Below are positions 16,818 to 26,151 of a DNA stretch of 64,000 nt, piece by piece. The notes below the pieces were generated by a model. That model did not search any database. It was not told the DNA's origin and saw only the letters and a program-made list of their open reading frames with translations. Positions within the stretch are counted from its first letter, which is position 1, and each line of letters begins with the position of its first letter. Origin of the DNA: Caldicellulosiruptor diazotrophicus. Lineage in GTDB: Bacteria; Bacillota; Thermoanaerobacteria; Caldicellulosiruptorales; Caldicellulosiruptoraceae. The stretch is from the NCBI RefSeq assembly GCF_017347585.1, contig NZ_AP024480.1, positions 1,758,001 to 1,822,000 on the forward strand, written 5' to 3'. The translations under genes were made by a program, and so were the position numbers.

Positions 16818-18047
16818 TTAATTTTCTACCTTCTTTCTTAGCATTGCAAATTCTACAACAGGCCTGTCAAATTTTATTTTTGTAAGCTGCTGTGCATGAG
16901 GGACAACCTCTAAGGGATTTCCTTCAAGGTCATAAATTCTATCTATCCTTTGTACAAAATATGTCCCATTTGGAAGCATAACCTCAACAGTATCTCCTTT
17001 GAAAAACCTGTTTCTCTGCTCGACCACAGCCCAGCCATCATTCAATACTTCTTTGACAATTCCCACAAATTCATATTCCCTGACATATTTGCTTGACTCA
17101 AATCTATAGTCGTCATGATCTGGCTTTCCAAAATAAAAGTTTGTTGTGTAACTTCTGTGAGAACACTTTGCAATTTCTTCAAGCCATTCTTTTTCAGGTT
17201 CAAAATGTTCAGGGTCTTCTATAAACTTGTCAATTGCTTTTCTGTACACACTTACAACTGTTGCAACGTAGAAACTACTTTTCATCCTTCCTTCAATCTT
17301 AAAAGCGTCAATACCTGCAAAAGCAAGCTTGTCAATGTGCTCAACCATGCAAAGGTCTTTCGAGTTAAAGATATAAGTACCATCAACATCTTCAAATACC
17401 TCAAAATACTGGCCTGGTCTTTTTTCTTCCATGACATAATATTTATACCTGCACGGATGAGCACACTCGCCTCTGTTTGCGTCTCTGTATGTCATATACG
17501 CACTTAGAAAACACCTGCCTGAATATGAAATACAGACCGCTCCATGAACAAAAGCTTCAAGTTCAAGGCTCTCGGGAATATTCTCTCTTATTTCTCTGAT
17601 TTCATCCAAAGACAGCTCTCTTGCAAGCACAATTCTTTTTGCACCAAGCTGATGCCAAAAACGGGCAGATTCATAGTTTGTTGTATTTGCCTGAGTGCTT
17701 ATATGAATTGGTATCCCAAGATTTTTAGCCTTCATGAATATCCCTGGGTCAGACACAATTATTCCATCAAATTCAAAATTTTTTATAATATCAAAAAACT
17801 CATTTATTTTCCTAATATCTTCATTCCTTGCGAATATGTTAGCTGTAAGATACACCTTTTTACCATGTTTATGTGCAAAATCAATGCCTTCTTTCATCTC
17901 ATCAAAATCAAAATTGCCCGCATATTTTCTGAGCCCAAATTCTTTACCACCAATATACACGCTATCTGCACCATACAAAATTGCAGTTTTTAGCCTTTCC
18001 AAATCGCCCGCAGGTGCAACAAGCTCAGGCTTTTTTATCTTCATCAT
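16818..18047 (-). CDS. U32-family protein, tRNA 5-hydroxyuridine synthesis (TrhP-like)
   Basis: A 409-residue U32 peptidase-family protein. The family signature ELEAFVHGAVCISYSGRC (residues about 160-177) and the four cluster cysteines (C168/C175 region, then CAHPCRY) are present; the C-terminal beta domain binds the tRNA. In Bacillus the equivalent genes yrrN/yrrO (TrhP1/P2) make 5-hydroxyuridine at wobble position 34 from prephenate, and the product is methylated by TrmR, whose gene is 28 bases upstream here. Only one TrhP-type gene is present instead of two. Start ATG follows GGAGG. Confidence 0.85.
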   Translation of the reverse strand: MMKIKKPELVAPAGDLERLKTAILYGADSVYIGGKEFGLRKYAGNFDFDEMKEGIDFAHKHGKKVYLTANIFARNEDIRKINEFFDIIKNFEFDGIIVSDPGIFMKAKNLGIPIHISTQANTTNYESARFWHQLGAKRIVLARELSLDEIREIRENIPESLELEAFVHGAVCISYSGRCFLSAYMTYRDANRGECAHPCRYKYYVMEEKRPGQYFEVFEDVDGTYIFNSKDLCMVEHIDKLAFAGIDAFKIEGRMKSSFYVATVVSVYRKAIDKFIEDPEHFEPEKEWLEEIAKCSHRSYTTNFYFGKPDHDDYRFESSKYVREYEFVGIVKEVLNDGWAVVEQRNRFFKGDTVEVMLPNGTYFVQRIDRIYDLEGNPLEVVPHAQQLTKIKFDRPVVEFAMLRKKVEN

Positions 18048-18075
18048 CTTCTAAAAAACCTCCGCAAACCTTTTT

Positions 18076-18717
18076 TTATTTTTTCCTTACGGCTATCAAC
18101 ACTCCATCGCTAATGGGAAGAAGTGTCATTACAAAGTCAGGGTCATCTTCTATCATTTTTATGAACTTGTTCATTCTTTTTGCAATTGTTATCATCCTTC
18201 TTTTAAGATATCTTCTTCCCACAACCATTCCCTTAAAAAGCACGTTGTCACATATAAGGAGGCAATTTTTAGCCATCTTCTCCTTGGTAAGGTTGAAATA
18301 ATCAATGTACTGAGCTTTTGCAGCATCAAAAAATATCATGTCAAACTCACCTTCAATTGCCTCTAAAACCTCTTCCGCCTCACCACCAATAACAACTATT
18401 TTGTCCTGTGCACCAAACTCTTTTATATTTTTCTTAGCCTCCATGACCATGTCAAAGTCCATCTCTATTGTAATAATCTTTGCTTCAGGGAAGCCTAAGT
18501 GCATGGACAGCGTTGAAAATCCCACTGCAGTGCCAATCTCCAATATTCTCTTTGGTTTTTTCAGCATTGAAAGTATTGTTAATAGCCGCGATACTTCTTT
18601 TGAAACTATTGGTATATTTTTCTTTTGAGCCTCCTTTTCAATTTTTAAAAGTCTTGGATCCATATTTGTAAGCTTACTTCTTATAAACTGGTTTAAAATG
18701 TCCTGTGATATATCCAT
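18076..18717 (-). CDS. trmR: tRNA 5-hydroxyuridine methyltransferase
   Basis: A 213-residue O-methyltransferase of the catechol-O-methyltransferase fold. SAM motif ILEIGTAVGFSTLSM (about residues 57-71), metal-binding Asp in FDMIFFDAAKAQY and DNVLFKG are visible. Position between mltG and the TrhP gene repeats the Bacillus yrrL-yrrM-yrrN order, supporting assignment as TrmR, which turns 5-hydroxyuridine-34 into 5-methoxyuridine. Ribosome site GAAGGG. The alternative is a generic caffeoyl-CoA-type O-methyltransferase, less likely in this setting. Confidence 0.82.
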   Translation of the reverse strand: MDISQDILNQFIRSKLTNMDPRLLKIEKEAQKKNIPIVSKEVSRLLTILSMLKKPKRILEIGTAVGFSTLSMHLGFPEAKIITIEMDFDMVMEAKKNIKEFGAQDKIVVIGGEAEEVLEAIEGEFDMIFFDAAKAQYIDYFNLTKEKMAKNCLLICDNVLFKGMVVGRRYLKRRMITIAKRMNKFIKMIEDDPDFVMTLLPISDGVLIAVRKK

Positions 18718-18719
18718 TT

Positions 18720-19736
18720 TTATTTTTTCCCTTCTTCTATTTGTTTTTGAGCCTTCAAATGGTCTTCAAATGTCTTTGAAAATATATGAGTTCCATCCTT
18801 TTTGGCAACAAAAAATAGATAATCTGTTTTTGTAGGAGCTAAAGCCGCAAGAAGACTTTTTCTGCCAGGGTTGCAGATAGCAGAAGGTGGCAATCCTTTA
18901 TTTAAGTATGTATTGTATGAAGATTTTATTTTCACATCCTGCAAAGAAAGAACCTCTTTGTGAACAGGCAACACATATTCTACCGTTGCACAGCTTTCAA
19001 GTTTTATGTTTTTTTGTAGCCTGTTTAAAAACACACCAGCAATAATCCCTCTTTCGTTATCTTTTTTTGCCTCTTTTTCAACAATTGAAGCAAGTATAAT
19101 CGTTTGAATATCATCTAAATTTGTTGTCTTTTTATCCTTTATGCTTTCATACACTTCTAAAAATCTATTTAGCATCATCTTTATAATATCCTTTTCAGAA
19201 GTGCGGGGATATACTTCATATGTATCGGGGAACAAAAACCCTTCAAGCTTGTACTTTACTTCTTTTGAACTGTATTTATACTTAAAATTAAAGTCATAAC
19301 TATTCACAGTTTCCAAAAACTTGTTTTCATCTACAAGTCCAAGACTTTGAAGTTTTTTGGCAATTTGCTGGGCTGTAAACCCTTCTGGAATAGTAAACTT
19401 AATAGCAACTTTTGGAACAAAACCTTTTTCAAGAGCTCTACAAAGCTCTCTATATGTCATATCAGACGAAAGCTTGTATTTTCCTGCTGCTATTTTGTAG
19501 TTATTTAATTTGACATAAAACATAAAAAAGTACGGGTTTTTTATAATCCCATTTTTCTTCAAAATCATAGCCACATCTTTTGTGGATGTATTTTGTGGAA
19601 TTTCAACCACAGTTTCGATTACCTTTTCTCTTTGAGATTTAAATGATACATAAACAAGTGAAACCATTAAGACTAAGAAGAGTAATACAACCAAATAATA
19701 TTTAAAACCTTTTTGCCATAACCTCATAAGTACCAC
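18720..19736 (-). CDS. mltG: Endolytic murein transglycosylase MltG
   Basis: A 338-residue single-pass membrane protein that cuts nascent peptidoglycan strands. One N-terminal membrane segment (about residues 14-32), a LysM-like subdomain, then the YceG catalytic domain with its Glu in ASIVEKEA (about residue 218), VFLNRL, and the SSYNTYLNKGLPPSAICNPG signature. It leads the operon mltG-trmR-trhP-sigK. The start may be the GTG at 19736 or the ATG three codons later. Confidence 0.93.
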   Translation of the reverse strand: MVLMRLWQKGFKYYLVVLLFLVLMVSLVYVSFKSQREKVIETVVEIPQNTSTKDVAMILKKNGIIKNPYFFMFYVKLNNYKIAAGKYKLSSDMTYRELCRALEKGFVPKVAIKFTIPEGFTAQQIAKKLQSLGLVDENKFLETVNSYDFNFKYKYSSKEVKYKLEGFLFPDTYEVYPRTSEKDIIKMMLNRFLEVYESIKDKKTTNLDDIQTIILASIVEKEAKKDNERGIIAGVFLNRLQKNIKLESCATVEYVLPVHKEVLSLQDVKIKSSYNTYLNKGLPPSAICNPGRKSLLAALAPTKTDYLFFVAKKDGTHIFSKTFEDHLKAQKQIEEGKK

Positions 19737-19771
19737 TTACCCCAAAACTTTTCTTTGATTTTCATGCTCAT

Positions 19772-19793
19772 ATTATATCACAATGAAAATCAA
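19772..19793 (-). promoter_or_regulatory. mltG: Extended -10 promoter of the mltG operon
   Basis: Minus strand TGATATAAT (TATAAT at 19772-19777) is an extended -10; the -35 region falls in the T-tract of the typA terminator and is poor. Confidence 0.45.
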
Positions 19794-19825
19794 AAAAGAA
19801 AAAAGAGCCTTCAACAAACAGGCTC
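19793..19825 (-). terminator. typA: Terminator after typA
   Basis: Hairpin GAGCCT (19805-19810)/AGGCTC (19820-19825) overlapping the typA stop, then a minus-strand CTTTTTTC-type tract. Confidence 0.65.
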
Positions 19826-21661
19826 CTTTTCTTCTTTTTTAGCTCTTGCCTCCATCTTCTTTCTCATCTCATGATTTAAAATCTTTTTCCTAAGCCTTAA
19901 GCTCTTTGGTGTCACTTCCAAAAGTTCATCCTCTGCCAGAAATTCTATACATTCTTCAAGCGAAAGCTGCAGAGGAGGAGTTAAACGCAAAGCCTCATCA
20001 GCTGTGGCTGAACGCATGTTAGTAAGATGTTTTTTCTTGCAAACATTCACAATAATATCTTCAGGGCGCGAACTTTCACCAACAATCATACCTTCATATA
20101 CTTCAGTTCCAGGTCCAATGAAAAGTCGACCTCTCTCCTGGGCATTGTAAAGACCATATGCCACAGCCTCTCCAGTTTCAAAAGCTATAAGTGCTCCTCT
20201 GTTTCTTTCTGGAATGTCACCAGCATATGGCATATAGTCATAAAACACATGGTTCATAATACCATTGCCTTTGGTATCTGTCAAAAACTCAGACCTAAAA
20301 CCTATAAGTCCTCTTGCAGGTATTATAAACTCAAGACGCATAAATCCATCATTTAAAATGGTCATGTTCTGAAGCTGTGCTCTTCGCGGACCCAATTTTT
20401 CCATGACAGTGCCCATAAACTCTTCTGGAACATCAATTATCAAATATTCATACGGCTCATAAAGTTCACCATTTACAATCTTTGTTATAACCTGTGGCTT
20501 TGAAACCTGAAACTCATAGCCCTCTCTCCGCATGGTTTCAATCAATATTGCTAAATGAAGCTCCCCTCTTCCTGACACCTTAAATGAATCGGATGAATCG
20601 GTCTCCTCAACTTTCAATCCTACATTTCTCTCAAGTTCCTTAAAAAGGCGCTCTCGTAAGTGCCTTGATGTTACATACTCACCTTCTTTTCCTGCAAAAG
20701 GTGAGTCGTTTGTTGAAAATATCATAGAGATTGTTGGTTCATCAATCTTGATAAACTCCAACGCCTCTGGATTTTCTGCATCTGCCACAGTCTGACCAAT
20801 GTTGATACCATCTATTCCGGCAATTGCAACAATATCACCAAGCTTTGCCTCGCTACATTCTACCCTTTTTAAACCTTCAAACTGATACAGCTTTGTAACC
20901 CTTGTCTTTTGTAAAACCCCATCTTGTCTTGTGCAAACTGCAACCTGCTGATTGAGTTTTACACTACCTCTTACAACCTTTCCAATAGCAATTCTTCCAA
21001 GATAATTGTCATAGTCAATTGAAGTTACAATCATCTGGAAAGGTGCATCAATTTCACCAGTTGGTGCTGGAATATTGTTTATAATCATCTCAAAAAGTGG
21101 TTCTAAATTGTAACTTTCATCTTCTAAATCAAACTTTGCGATACCTTCTTTTGCTGATGCAAAAACATATGGAAAATCAAGCTGGTCTTCATCTGCTCCA
21201 AGTTCAATAAAAAGGTCCAAGACCTTATCCAAAACCTCATAAGGCCTTGCAAATGGCCTGTCAATTTTATTTATAACAACAACTGGCTTGAGTTTAAGCT
21301 GTAGGGCTTTTCTTAAAACAAACTTTGTCTGGGGCATTGGACCCTCATAGGCATCAACAACAAGAAGCACACCATCTGCCATAACAAGCGCTCTTTCAAC
21401 TTCACTTCCAAAATCTGCATGGCCCGGTGTGTCTATGATGTTTATCTTTATGCCTTTGTACATAATTGCTGTGTTTTTGGCCATTATGGTAATTCCTTTT
21501 TCTCTTTCAAGCTGGTTTGAATCTAAAACTCTTTCTTCAACTACCTGATTTTCACGGAATATTCCACTTTGTTTTAGCATGCTATCTACAAGGGTTGTTT
21601 TACCATGGTCAACATGGGCAATTATAGCGATGTTTCTAATGTCAGTTCTTTGGGTTAGCAT
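19811..21661 (-). CDS. typA: Ribosome-associated GTPase TypA/BipA
   Basis: A 616-residue translational GTPase. G1 AHVDHGKTT (residues 15-23), G2/G3 with EREKGITI and DTPGHADFG, NKID at about 130-133, followed by EF-G-like domains and the TypA-specific C-terminal domain with PARGLIGFRSEF. Length is standard. It binds the ribosome at the EF-G site and aids 50S assembly under stress. Single gene with its own promoter and terminator. Confidence 0.97.
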   Translation of the reverse strand: MLTQRTDIRNIAIIAHVDHGKTTLVDSMLKQSGIFRENQVVEERVLDSNQLEREKGITIMAKNTAIMYKGIKINIIDTPGHADFGSEVERALVMADGVLLVVDAYEGPMPQTKFVLRKALQLKLKPVVVINKIDRPFARPYEVLDKVLDLFIELGADEDQLDFPYVFASAKEGIAKFDLEDESYNLEPLFEMIINNIPAPTGEIDAPFQMIVTSIDYDNYLGRIAIGKVVRGSVKLNQQVAVCTRQDGVLQKTRVTKLYQFEGLKRVECSEAKLGDIVAIAGIDGINIGQTVADAENPEALEFIKIDEPTISMIFSTNDSPFAGKEGEYVTSRHLRERLFKELERNVGLKVEETDSSDSFKVSGRGELHLAILIETMRREGYEFQVSKPQVITKIVNGELYEPYEYLIIDVPEEFMGTVMEKLGPRRAQLQNMTILNDGFMRLEFIIPARGLIGFRSEFLTDTKGNGIMNHVFYDYMPYAGDIPERNRGALIAFETGEAVAYGLYNAQERGRLFIGPGTEVYEGMIVGESSRPEDIIVNVCKKKHLTNMRSATADEALRLTPPLQLSLEECIEFLAEDELLEVTPKSLRLRKKILNHEMRKKMEARAKKEEKEPVC

Positions 21662-21708
21662 TTTTAGATCTTTGGCTGCCTCCTTTTAAAGTTTAAAGAT
21701 AGCTTACT

Positions 21709-21737
21709 ATTTTAAATGTATGTAAGTAAAAAGTCAA
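21709..21737 (-). promoter_or_regulatory. typA: typA promoter
   Basis: Minus strand TTGACT (21732-21737), 17-base spacer, TAAAAT (21709-21714), about 50 bases upstream of the start codon. Confidence 0.65.
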
Positions 21738-21762
21738 TAACTAAATAACCTGACAAATCAAA

Positions 21763-21787
21763 AGCAGGGGAATGAGTAACCCCTGCT
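21763..21787. terminator. Hairpin, probable terminator
   Basis: Perfect 8-base-pair hairpin AGCAGGGG (21763-21770)/CCCCTGCT (21780-21787), followed on the minus strand by TTTTGATTTG. It could end transcription coming from the accessory region, but its T-tract is weak. Confidence 0.5.
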
Positions 21788-21934
21788 CTTAATATGCATA
21801 ACCTATGGTTGTTATGTTTTTGCACTATAATATTTTATGACAACGGGGACATTTTTTTATCTCTTGTTTAACTTTTTTGCCTTCAATAACTATATCTTCT
21901 ATTTAACAATTTTTATTTTCATAAAAATCCATCC

Positions 21935-22411
21935 TCATATTTTCACAATTCCAGATGCAATGTGTTGGGCAATTAATTCTTTATCATAATAAATATCAGT
22001 TTTTTCCAATACTCCTGTTGCTTTAAGTTCAAATATCGATTTATATTTTAATAATTCTTTTTCGTATGTAAAATCCTTAAATAGATTATCCTTGCATTCC
22101 ACTAAATGCTTAGCCCTAGCTTCTTTTAAAAAATCATATACTTGATTTGTACCAATTGGACATTTATTCAAAACATAACCAACATAATCACATATCCATA
22201 CTACTTTATTACTGTCTTTCTCAATTATTATTTCAACCCCTGCATAGGGATTAAATCCACGATAAAAATCTTTAAAAATATATCGGTTTATCTCCTTTTT
22301 AAACTCCCAATCGTAAACATCTGATTTTTTATATGGATTAAACTCCTTAGTTTTCTTCACATAGCAAGACAATCTTCCTTCAATTATTGTCCTTTGCAAT
22401 AAGTCCAACAT
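21935..22411 (-). CDS. DUF5680-like hypothetical protein
   Basis: A 158-residue soluble protein. The pattern FKDFYRGFNPYAGVEIII followed by VVWICDYVGYVLN and a C-terminal YKSIFELKATGVLEKTDIYY resembles DUF5680 proteins (a conserved aromatic and glycine pattern around a short beta sheet). No signal peptide or catalytic motif. AGGAGGG stands in front of the start. It is the first gene of the accessory stretch beyond typA. Family call from memory; function unknown. Confidence 0.55.
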   Translation of the reverse strand: MLDLLQRTIIEGRLSCYVKKTKEFNPYKKSDVYDWEFKKEINRYIFKDFYRGFNPYAGVEIIIEKDSNKVVWICDYVGYVLNKCPIGTNQVYDFLKEARAKHLVECKDNLFKDFTYEKELLKYKSIFELKATGVLEKTDIYYDKELIAQHIASGIVKI

Positions 22412-22508
22412 AGTAATATTCCCTCCTAACCGTTTAGTAGATTTAAATTGTTTACCTCCAGACCTTTAAAAATGTTTATTTTCTCAATATTTCAAATTAA
22501 TCGTTATT

Positions 22509-23217
22509 TTAGTATCCAAAATTACTTATATTCACGTTTAATTCCGCAAGCATCTGATTCACAATTAAGTAATTATAAACTGGAATAACACCATCCCAAT
22601 AACTGATATTAAAACCAATTGGATTGAGGTAACTTTTAAAGGAAATTTTTTCGGCTTCTTTAAAAGCTTCTTTTGGAGGGTTAGGGAATAAAACATCTTT
22701 CCCAAATTTGATGTTATCAAGGGTTATTTGCAATGTTGTAAAATTACCATTGTAAGTAATAATTATTTTCTTAGTTTTATAGTCATTTTCATCAATATAA
22801 AAGTTATATTTAACAGGATTTAATAGGTATCATTTCAAGCAAGTCATCACTTACAAGATTTAAGAGATTAGTTACAACATCCAGACTCCCAGTCACATCT
22901 CCTTTATCTCCCAATACTTCATTTACACTATCTCCTACTAATCTTCCAAATATATTTGCTACGCTAAATAACTTTTTAATATTTTCTTTCAAGAATTTTT
23001 TGGTGCATGCTTCCATTTTACTTTGAGAAACAGTAATTAATGCATTTTTTGTCTTTAATTTTTACACTCCAACAACCACTATTTGGTCGAAAAACTTTGC
23101 TTTCTCACTTAGAATAGCATTTTTAAGATCCTGGTTGAATTCTTTTCTACTTTTTAACGTTAAAACCTGTTAATCTGTTTCTTTCAACGAGCTATTTTTT
23201 AATTTAAATAAAGCCAT
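22509..23217 (-). pseudogene. Decayed gene, two in-frame stops and a frameshift
   Basis: Reading from an ATG at 23217, one frame runs with plausible protein sequence across two stop codons (23170-23172 and 23062-23064) to a third stop at 22810-22812. At about 22813 the coding sense moves to another frame that stays open from there to 22509. The last part (KYNFYIDENDYKTKKIIITY) resembles the C-terminal half of LolA-fold outer-membrane-sorting-like lipoproteins common in Firmicutes. No ribosome site or signal peptide is left. I cannot name the family. Alternatively only the short open pieces (22810-23016, 22509-22733) are translated, which I doubt. Confidence 0.5.
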
Positions 23218-23246
23218 CTTCAAAGATAATTTATTATAACCGCAAC

Positions 23247-26081
23247 TTATCTTAGCTGATTGCTTAATCTTAATTTAAGTATAAATGCATCATCTAACCC
23301 TTGATTAATGCAATCAAAATCTCCATCTTCTGAAGAGGTACTTCCTAAAATGACATAACTATCTTCCCCATCCTGAATAATTTTAAAAGGTTTATCACAT
23401 CTTTTTCCACTTATCAATGTTTTCCATATAATATCTCCATTGGAATAATATGCTACTAAAACAATGTCACCCCATATTTCATTCCATTCTCTTTTCAATC
23501 CCATATCTACTAAATCTGTCAGGTCCCCATTAATTGAATCTGACAAACCTACTGCCATAATTATATCACCATTGAAGATTATATCTTTGAACGAATCTTT
23601 CCTACTTCCACCAAATATTTTCTTCCAAATTACGTTACCTTTACTATCGTATTTGACAATAATTCCATCGGGACAATCATCAGTTATAAGATGTGAAGAT
23701 TTCTTTACAACATCATACATATCTAAATCTTTTGAACTTGAATCACCCACAACAAAAATTTCGTCCTTAGCTGTAACTGTCACCGATAAAAATCTATCAT
23801 CCCCTGTGCCTTTAAATAACTTCTCCCATAATACATTCCCTTTTAAGTCAAACAATCCTATGAAACCTTCACAGTCTCCTCCATAGCTGCTTTTCCAATC
23901 TCTTTCCTTAGCTGTTACCCAACCGACTGCAACAATACTTCCATTTTGTAATTTCGTAACTTTTTCAATACATCCGTGTTTGCTATCTTGATGTATATAT
24001 TTAATCCATTCAACATCACCATTAGAATTTAACTTTAATATGGCAGCCTTACCAAACAACTGTCCACCTATAACTAAACCACCGTCTAATGTCTCAATAA
24101 CAGAACTAAATACTGTTAATTCTGAACTATTATGACCTTTCATATCATTTCCTATACTCTTTCTCCAAAGAATATTTCCATCTTTATCAAATTTGAGTAT
24201 TAATCCATATGAAGGTCGATTATTATATTGCTCTACTGAACCTATTGCAATAAAATTGTTATCAGAAGTTTTTATTACATAATTTAGTTGATTTATTAAA
24301 CAATATTCATCACCAAAAATACTTTTTTTCCAGATGACTTGACCGTTCTTGTTAAATCTGAGTATTAATCCAATTGTTGTGTTTCCAGGAATATTTCTTC
24401 TTAATTCTTTTAAATCTTCATAGAAAGAGCTTGAGTATCCTACGACAATAAGTTCTGAGTTATTGAAAGATACACCAGAAGTAAAAACATCATTATTCTC
24501 TCCTCCAAATAACTTAACCCACTCTATATTTCTTAATATTTCCTCTTCAATAGATACTATAATAGGAATAGGATGTGAAAAATGCTTCTGTGTTATCCTA
24601 TTATCAAAATTGCCATCATAAGAATTAGTATCTCCCGAAACTATAATATTTTTCTCTGTGCAATGCAGTATTGAATAAAAGCTGTCATAATTACTTCCAC
24701 CAAAAACTTTTTTCCATATTATATTTCCATTTTTATCTAACTTAATAATACCGGCGTTAAAATATTTTTTATCAAAATCAATTTGAGTTTGTGGCGCAAA
24801 ATCTCCATCTTGTGAAGTTGTACTTATGCTCAGTATTATATTGCCTTTTTCAGTTAATGCAATATCTTTCAATATATCAGTATCACTACCACCAAAACAT
24901 CTTTCCCATTGAATATTAAATTTTAAATCTGTTTTATATATATAAATTCCTTTCTCACTTCGATCTATCTCATAATTTGCACCAACAATAAAACTTCCAT
25001 TTGGTAATGGCAAAATAGTCTCAACTCCTTTTTTGAATAATTTAGCATTAGTTATCTGTCCTTTAGAATCATATTTTAATAATAGATCTCCACGTACATA
25101 ATTGTCTAAACCAGTAAATTTTTTTATGTCACCACCTTTACATATACTTACATTTATTGACATAATAATACCGGTTTTATGCCTAACAACAGTATTTACC
25201 ATTTCATCACCTGTTCCCCCAAAAACCTTCTTCCATAATAAATTTCCTTTGTCATCCCATTTTGTTATTAGGACATCTCCTCTATACTTGTCAGTGTCTT
25301 TTTTTAAATTTCTAATGTCTTTATCAACAGAAAGTACATTTCCAACTGCAACATAACTTTTATCATCCATTGAAATAATAAAATTAAAGTAATCAATATT
25401 TGAACCTCCAAAAGTTTTTTTCCATTGAATTTTCCCTTTTCTATCATACTTTACAATCAATGCGTCTGATTCACCTTTTGATAAACCTTTTAAATCTCCA
25501 TCAATAGAATTAGAAGAGCCTACAACTATAAACCCTCCATCGACAGATTCTACTACCATTTTAAACTCATCACATCCCTTACCACCAAACACACTTTTCC
25601 ACACAAGCCTGCCAGTTTTATCATATCTTATTATAAAAGCATCCTTATCACCTTTCGCCAAGCCTTTCAAATCTCCGTCTTTGGATGTAGTAGTTCCAAC
25701 AACTACAATTCCACCATCTCTTAACGTTTCTAAAAAATAAGGAACGTCATCTCCTTTTCCGCCAAAAATTCTCTGCCATTTTAATTGTCCATCAGCATTC
25801 CATTTCGATATTATTACATTGCAATTTTGGATAAATCCACCTGAAATTGTCCCTGAACCACTTATAACTCCTACTGTTACAAAACCTAAATCTGTTGTAG
25901 ACTTAACAATTCTGAATGGATCCCCAGCTAAGTTTTCAAAAGTTTTTATATACTTTATTTTAGGTATAACTTTCAATGTATATTTTTGATTATTTGATAA
26001 AGAATTGGCAAAACCATATTGTAAGCTAAGCAATAGCACTATGTTAAAAAGTATTAGAAAAATTTTCTTCATTTTAATCAT
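23247..26081 (-). CDS. Secreted repeat protein, probably two seven-bladed beta-propellers
   Basis: A 941-944 residue exported protein; the better start is ATG 26072 (MKKIFLILF) with GGTGGTGA upstream. A signal peptide covers about the first 25 residues and ends near GFANS. The remainder is about 14 repeats of 50-70 residues, each ending in a hydrophobic-W-K-K-x-FGG strand after a K-x-D-x-x-G turn, with a DGGFIVVG-like strand and an SxxGDL loop between. Fourteen blades suggest two seven-bladed propellers (inference). Repeats are most regular near the N-terminus and degrade toward the middle. No catalytic residues or anchor motif are evident. Probably a cell-surface or extracellular binding protein. 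Confidence 0.7.
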   Translation of the reverse strand: MIKMKKIFLILFNIVLLLSLQYGFANSLSNNQKYTLKVIPKIKYIKTFENLAGDPFRIVKSTTDLGFVTVGVISGSGTISGGFIQNCNVIISKWNADGQLKWQRIFGGKGDDVPYFLETLRDGGIVVVGTTTSKDGDLKGLAKGDKDAFIIRYDKTGRLVWKSVFGGKGCDEFKMVVESVDGGFIVVGSSNSIDGDLKGLSKGESDALIVKYDRKGKIQWKKTFGGSNIDYFNFIISMDDKSYVAVGNVLSVDKDIRNLKKDTDKYRGDVLITKWDDKGNLLWKKVFGGTGDEMVNTVVRHKTGIIMSINVSICKGGDIKKFTGLDNYVRGDLLLKYDSKGQITNAKLFKKGVETILPLPNGSFIVGANYEIDRSEKGIYIYKTDLKFNIQWERCFGGSDTDILKDIALTEKGNIILSISTTSQDGDFAPQTQIDFDKKYFNAGIIKLDKNGNIIWKKVFGGSNYDSFYSILHCTEKNIIVSGDTNSYDGNFDNRITQKHFSHPIPIIVSIEEEILRNIEWVKLFGGENNDVFTSGVSFNNSELIVVGYSSSFYEDLKELRRNIPGNTTIGLILRFNKNGQVIWKKSIFGDEYCLINQLNYVIKTSDNNFIAIGSVEQYNNRPSYGLILKFDKDGNILWRKSIGNDMKGHNSSELTVFSSVIETLDGGLVIGGQLFGKAAILKLNSNGDVEWIKYIHQDSKHGCIEKVTKLQNGSIVAVGWVTAKERDWKSSYGGDCEGFIGLFDLKGNVLWEKLFKGTGDDRFLSVTVTAKDEIFVVGDSSSKDLDMYDVVKKSSHLITDDCPDGIIVKYDSKGNVIWKKIFGGSRKDSFKDIIFNGDIIMAVGLSDSINGDLTDLVDMGLKREWNEIWGDIVLVAYYSNGDIIWKTLISGKRCDKPFKIIQDGEDSYVILGSTSSEDGDFDCINQGLDDAFILKLRLSNQLR

Positions 26082-26151
26082 TCACCACCCAGATATAAAT
26101 ATCCAAATTCTGTATTTATAATTAATTTCCATTCGCCAAATTTTATGGGTT

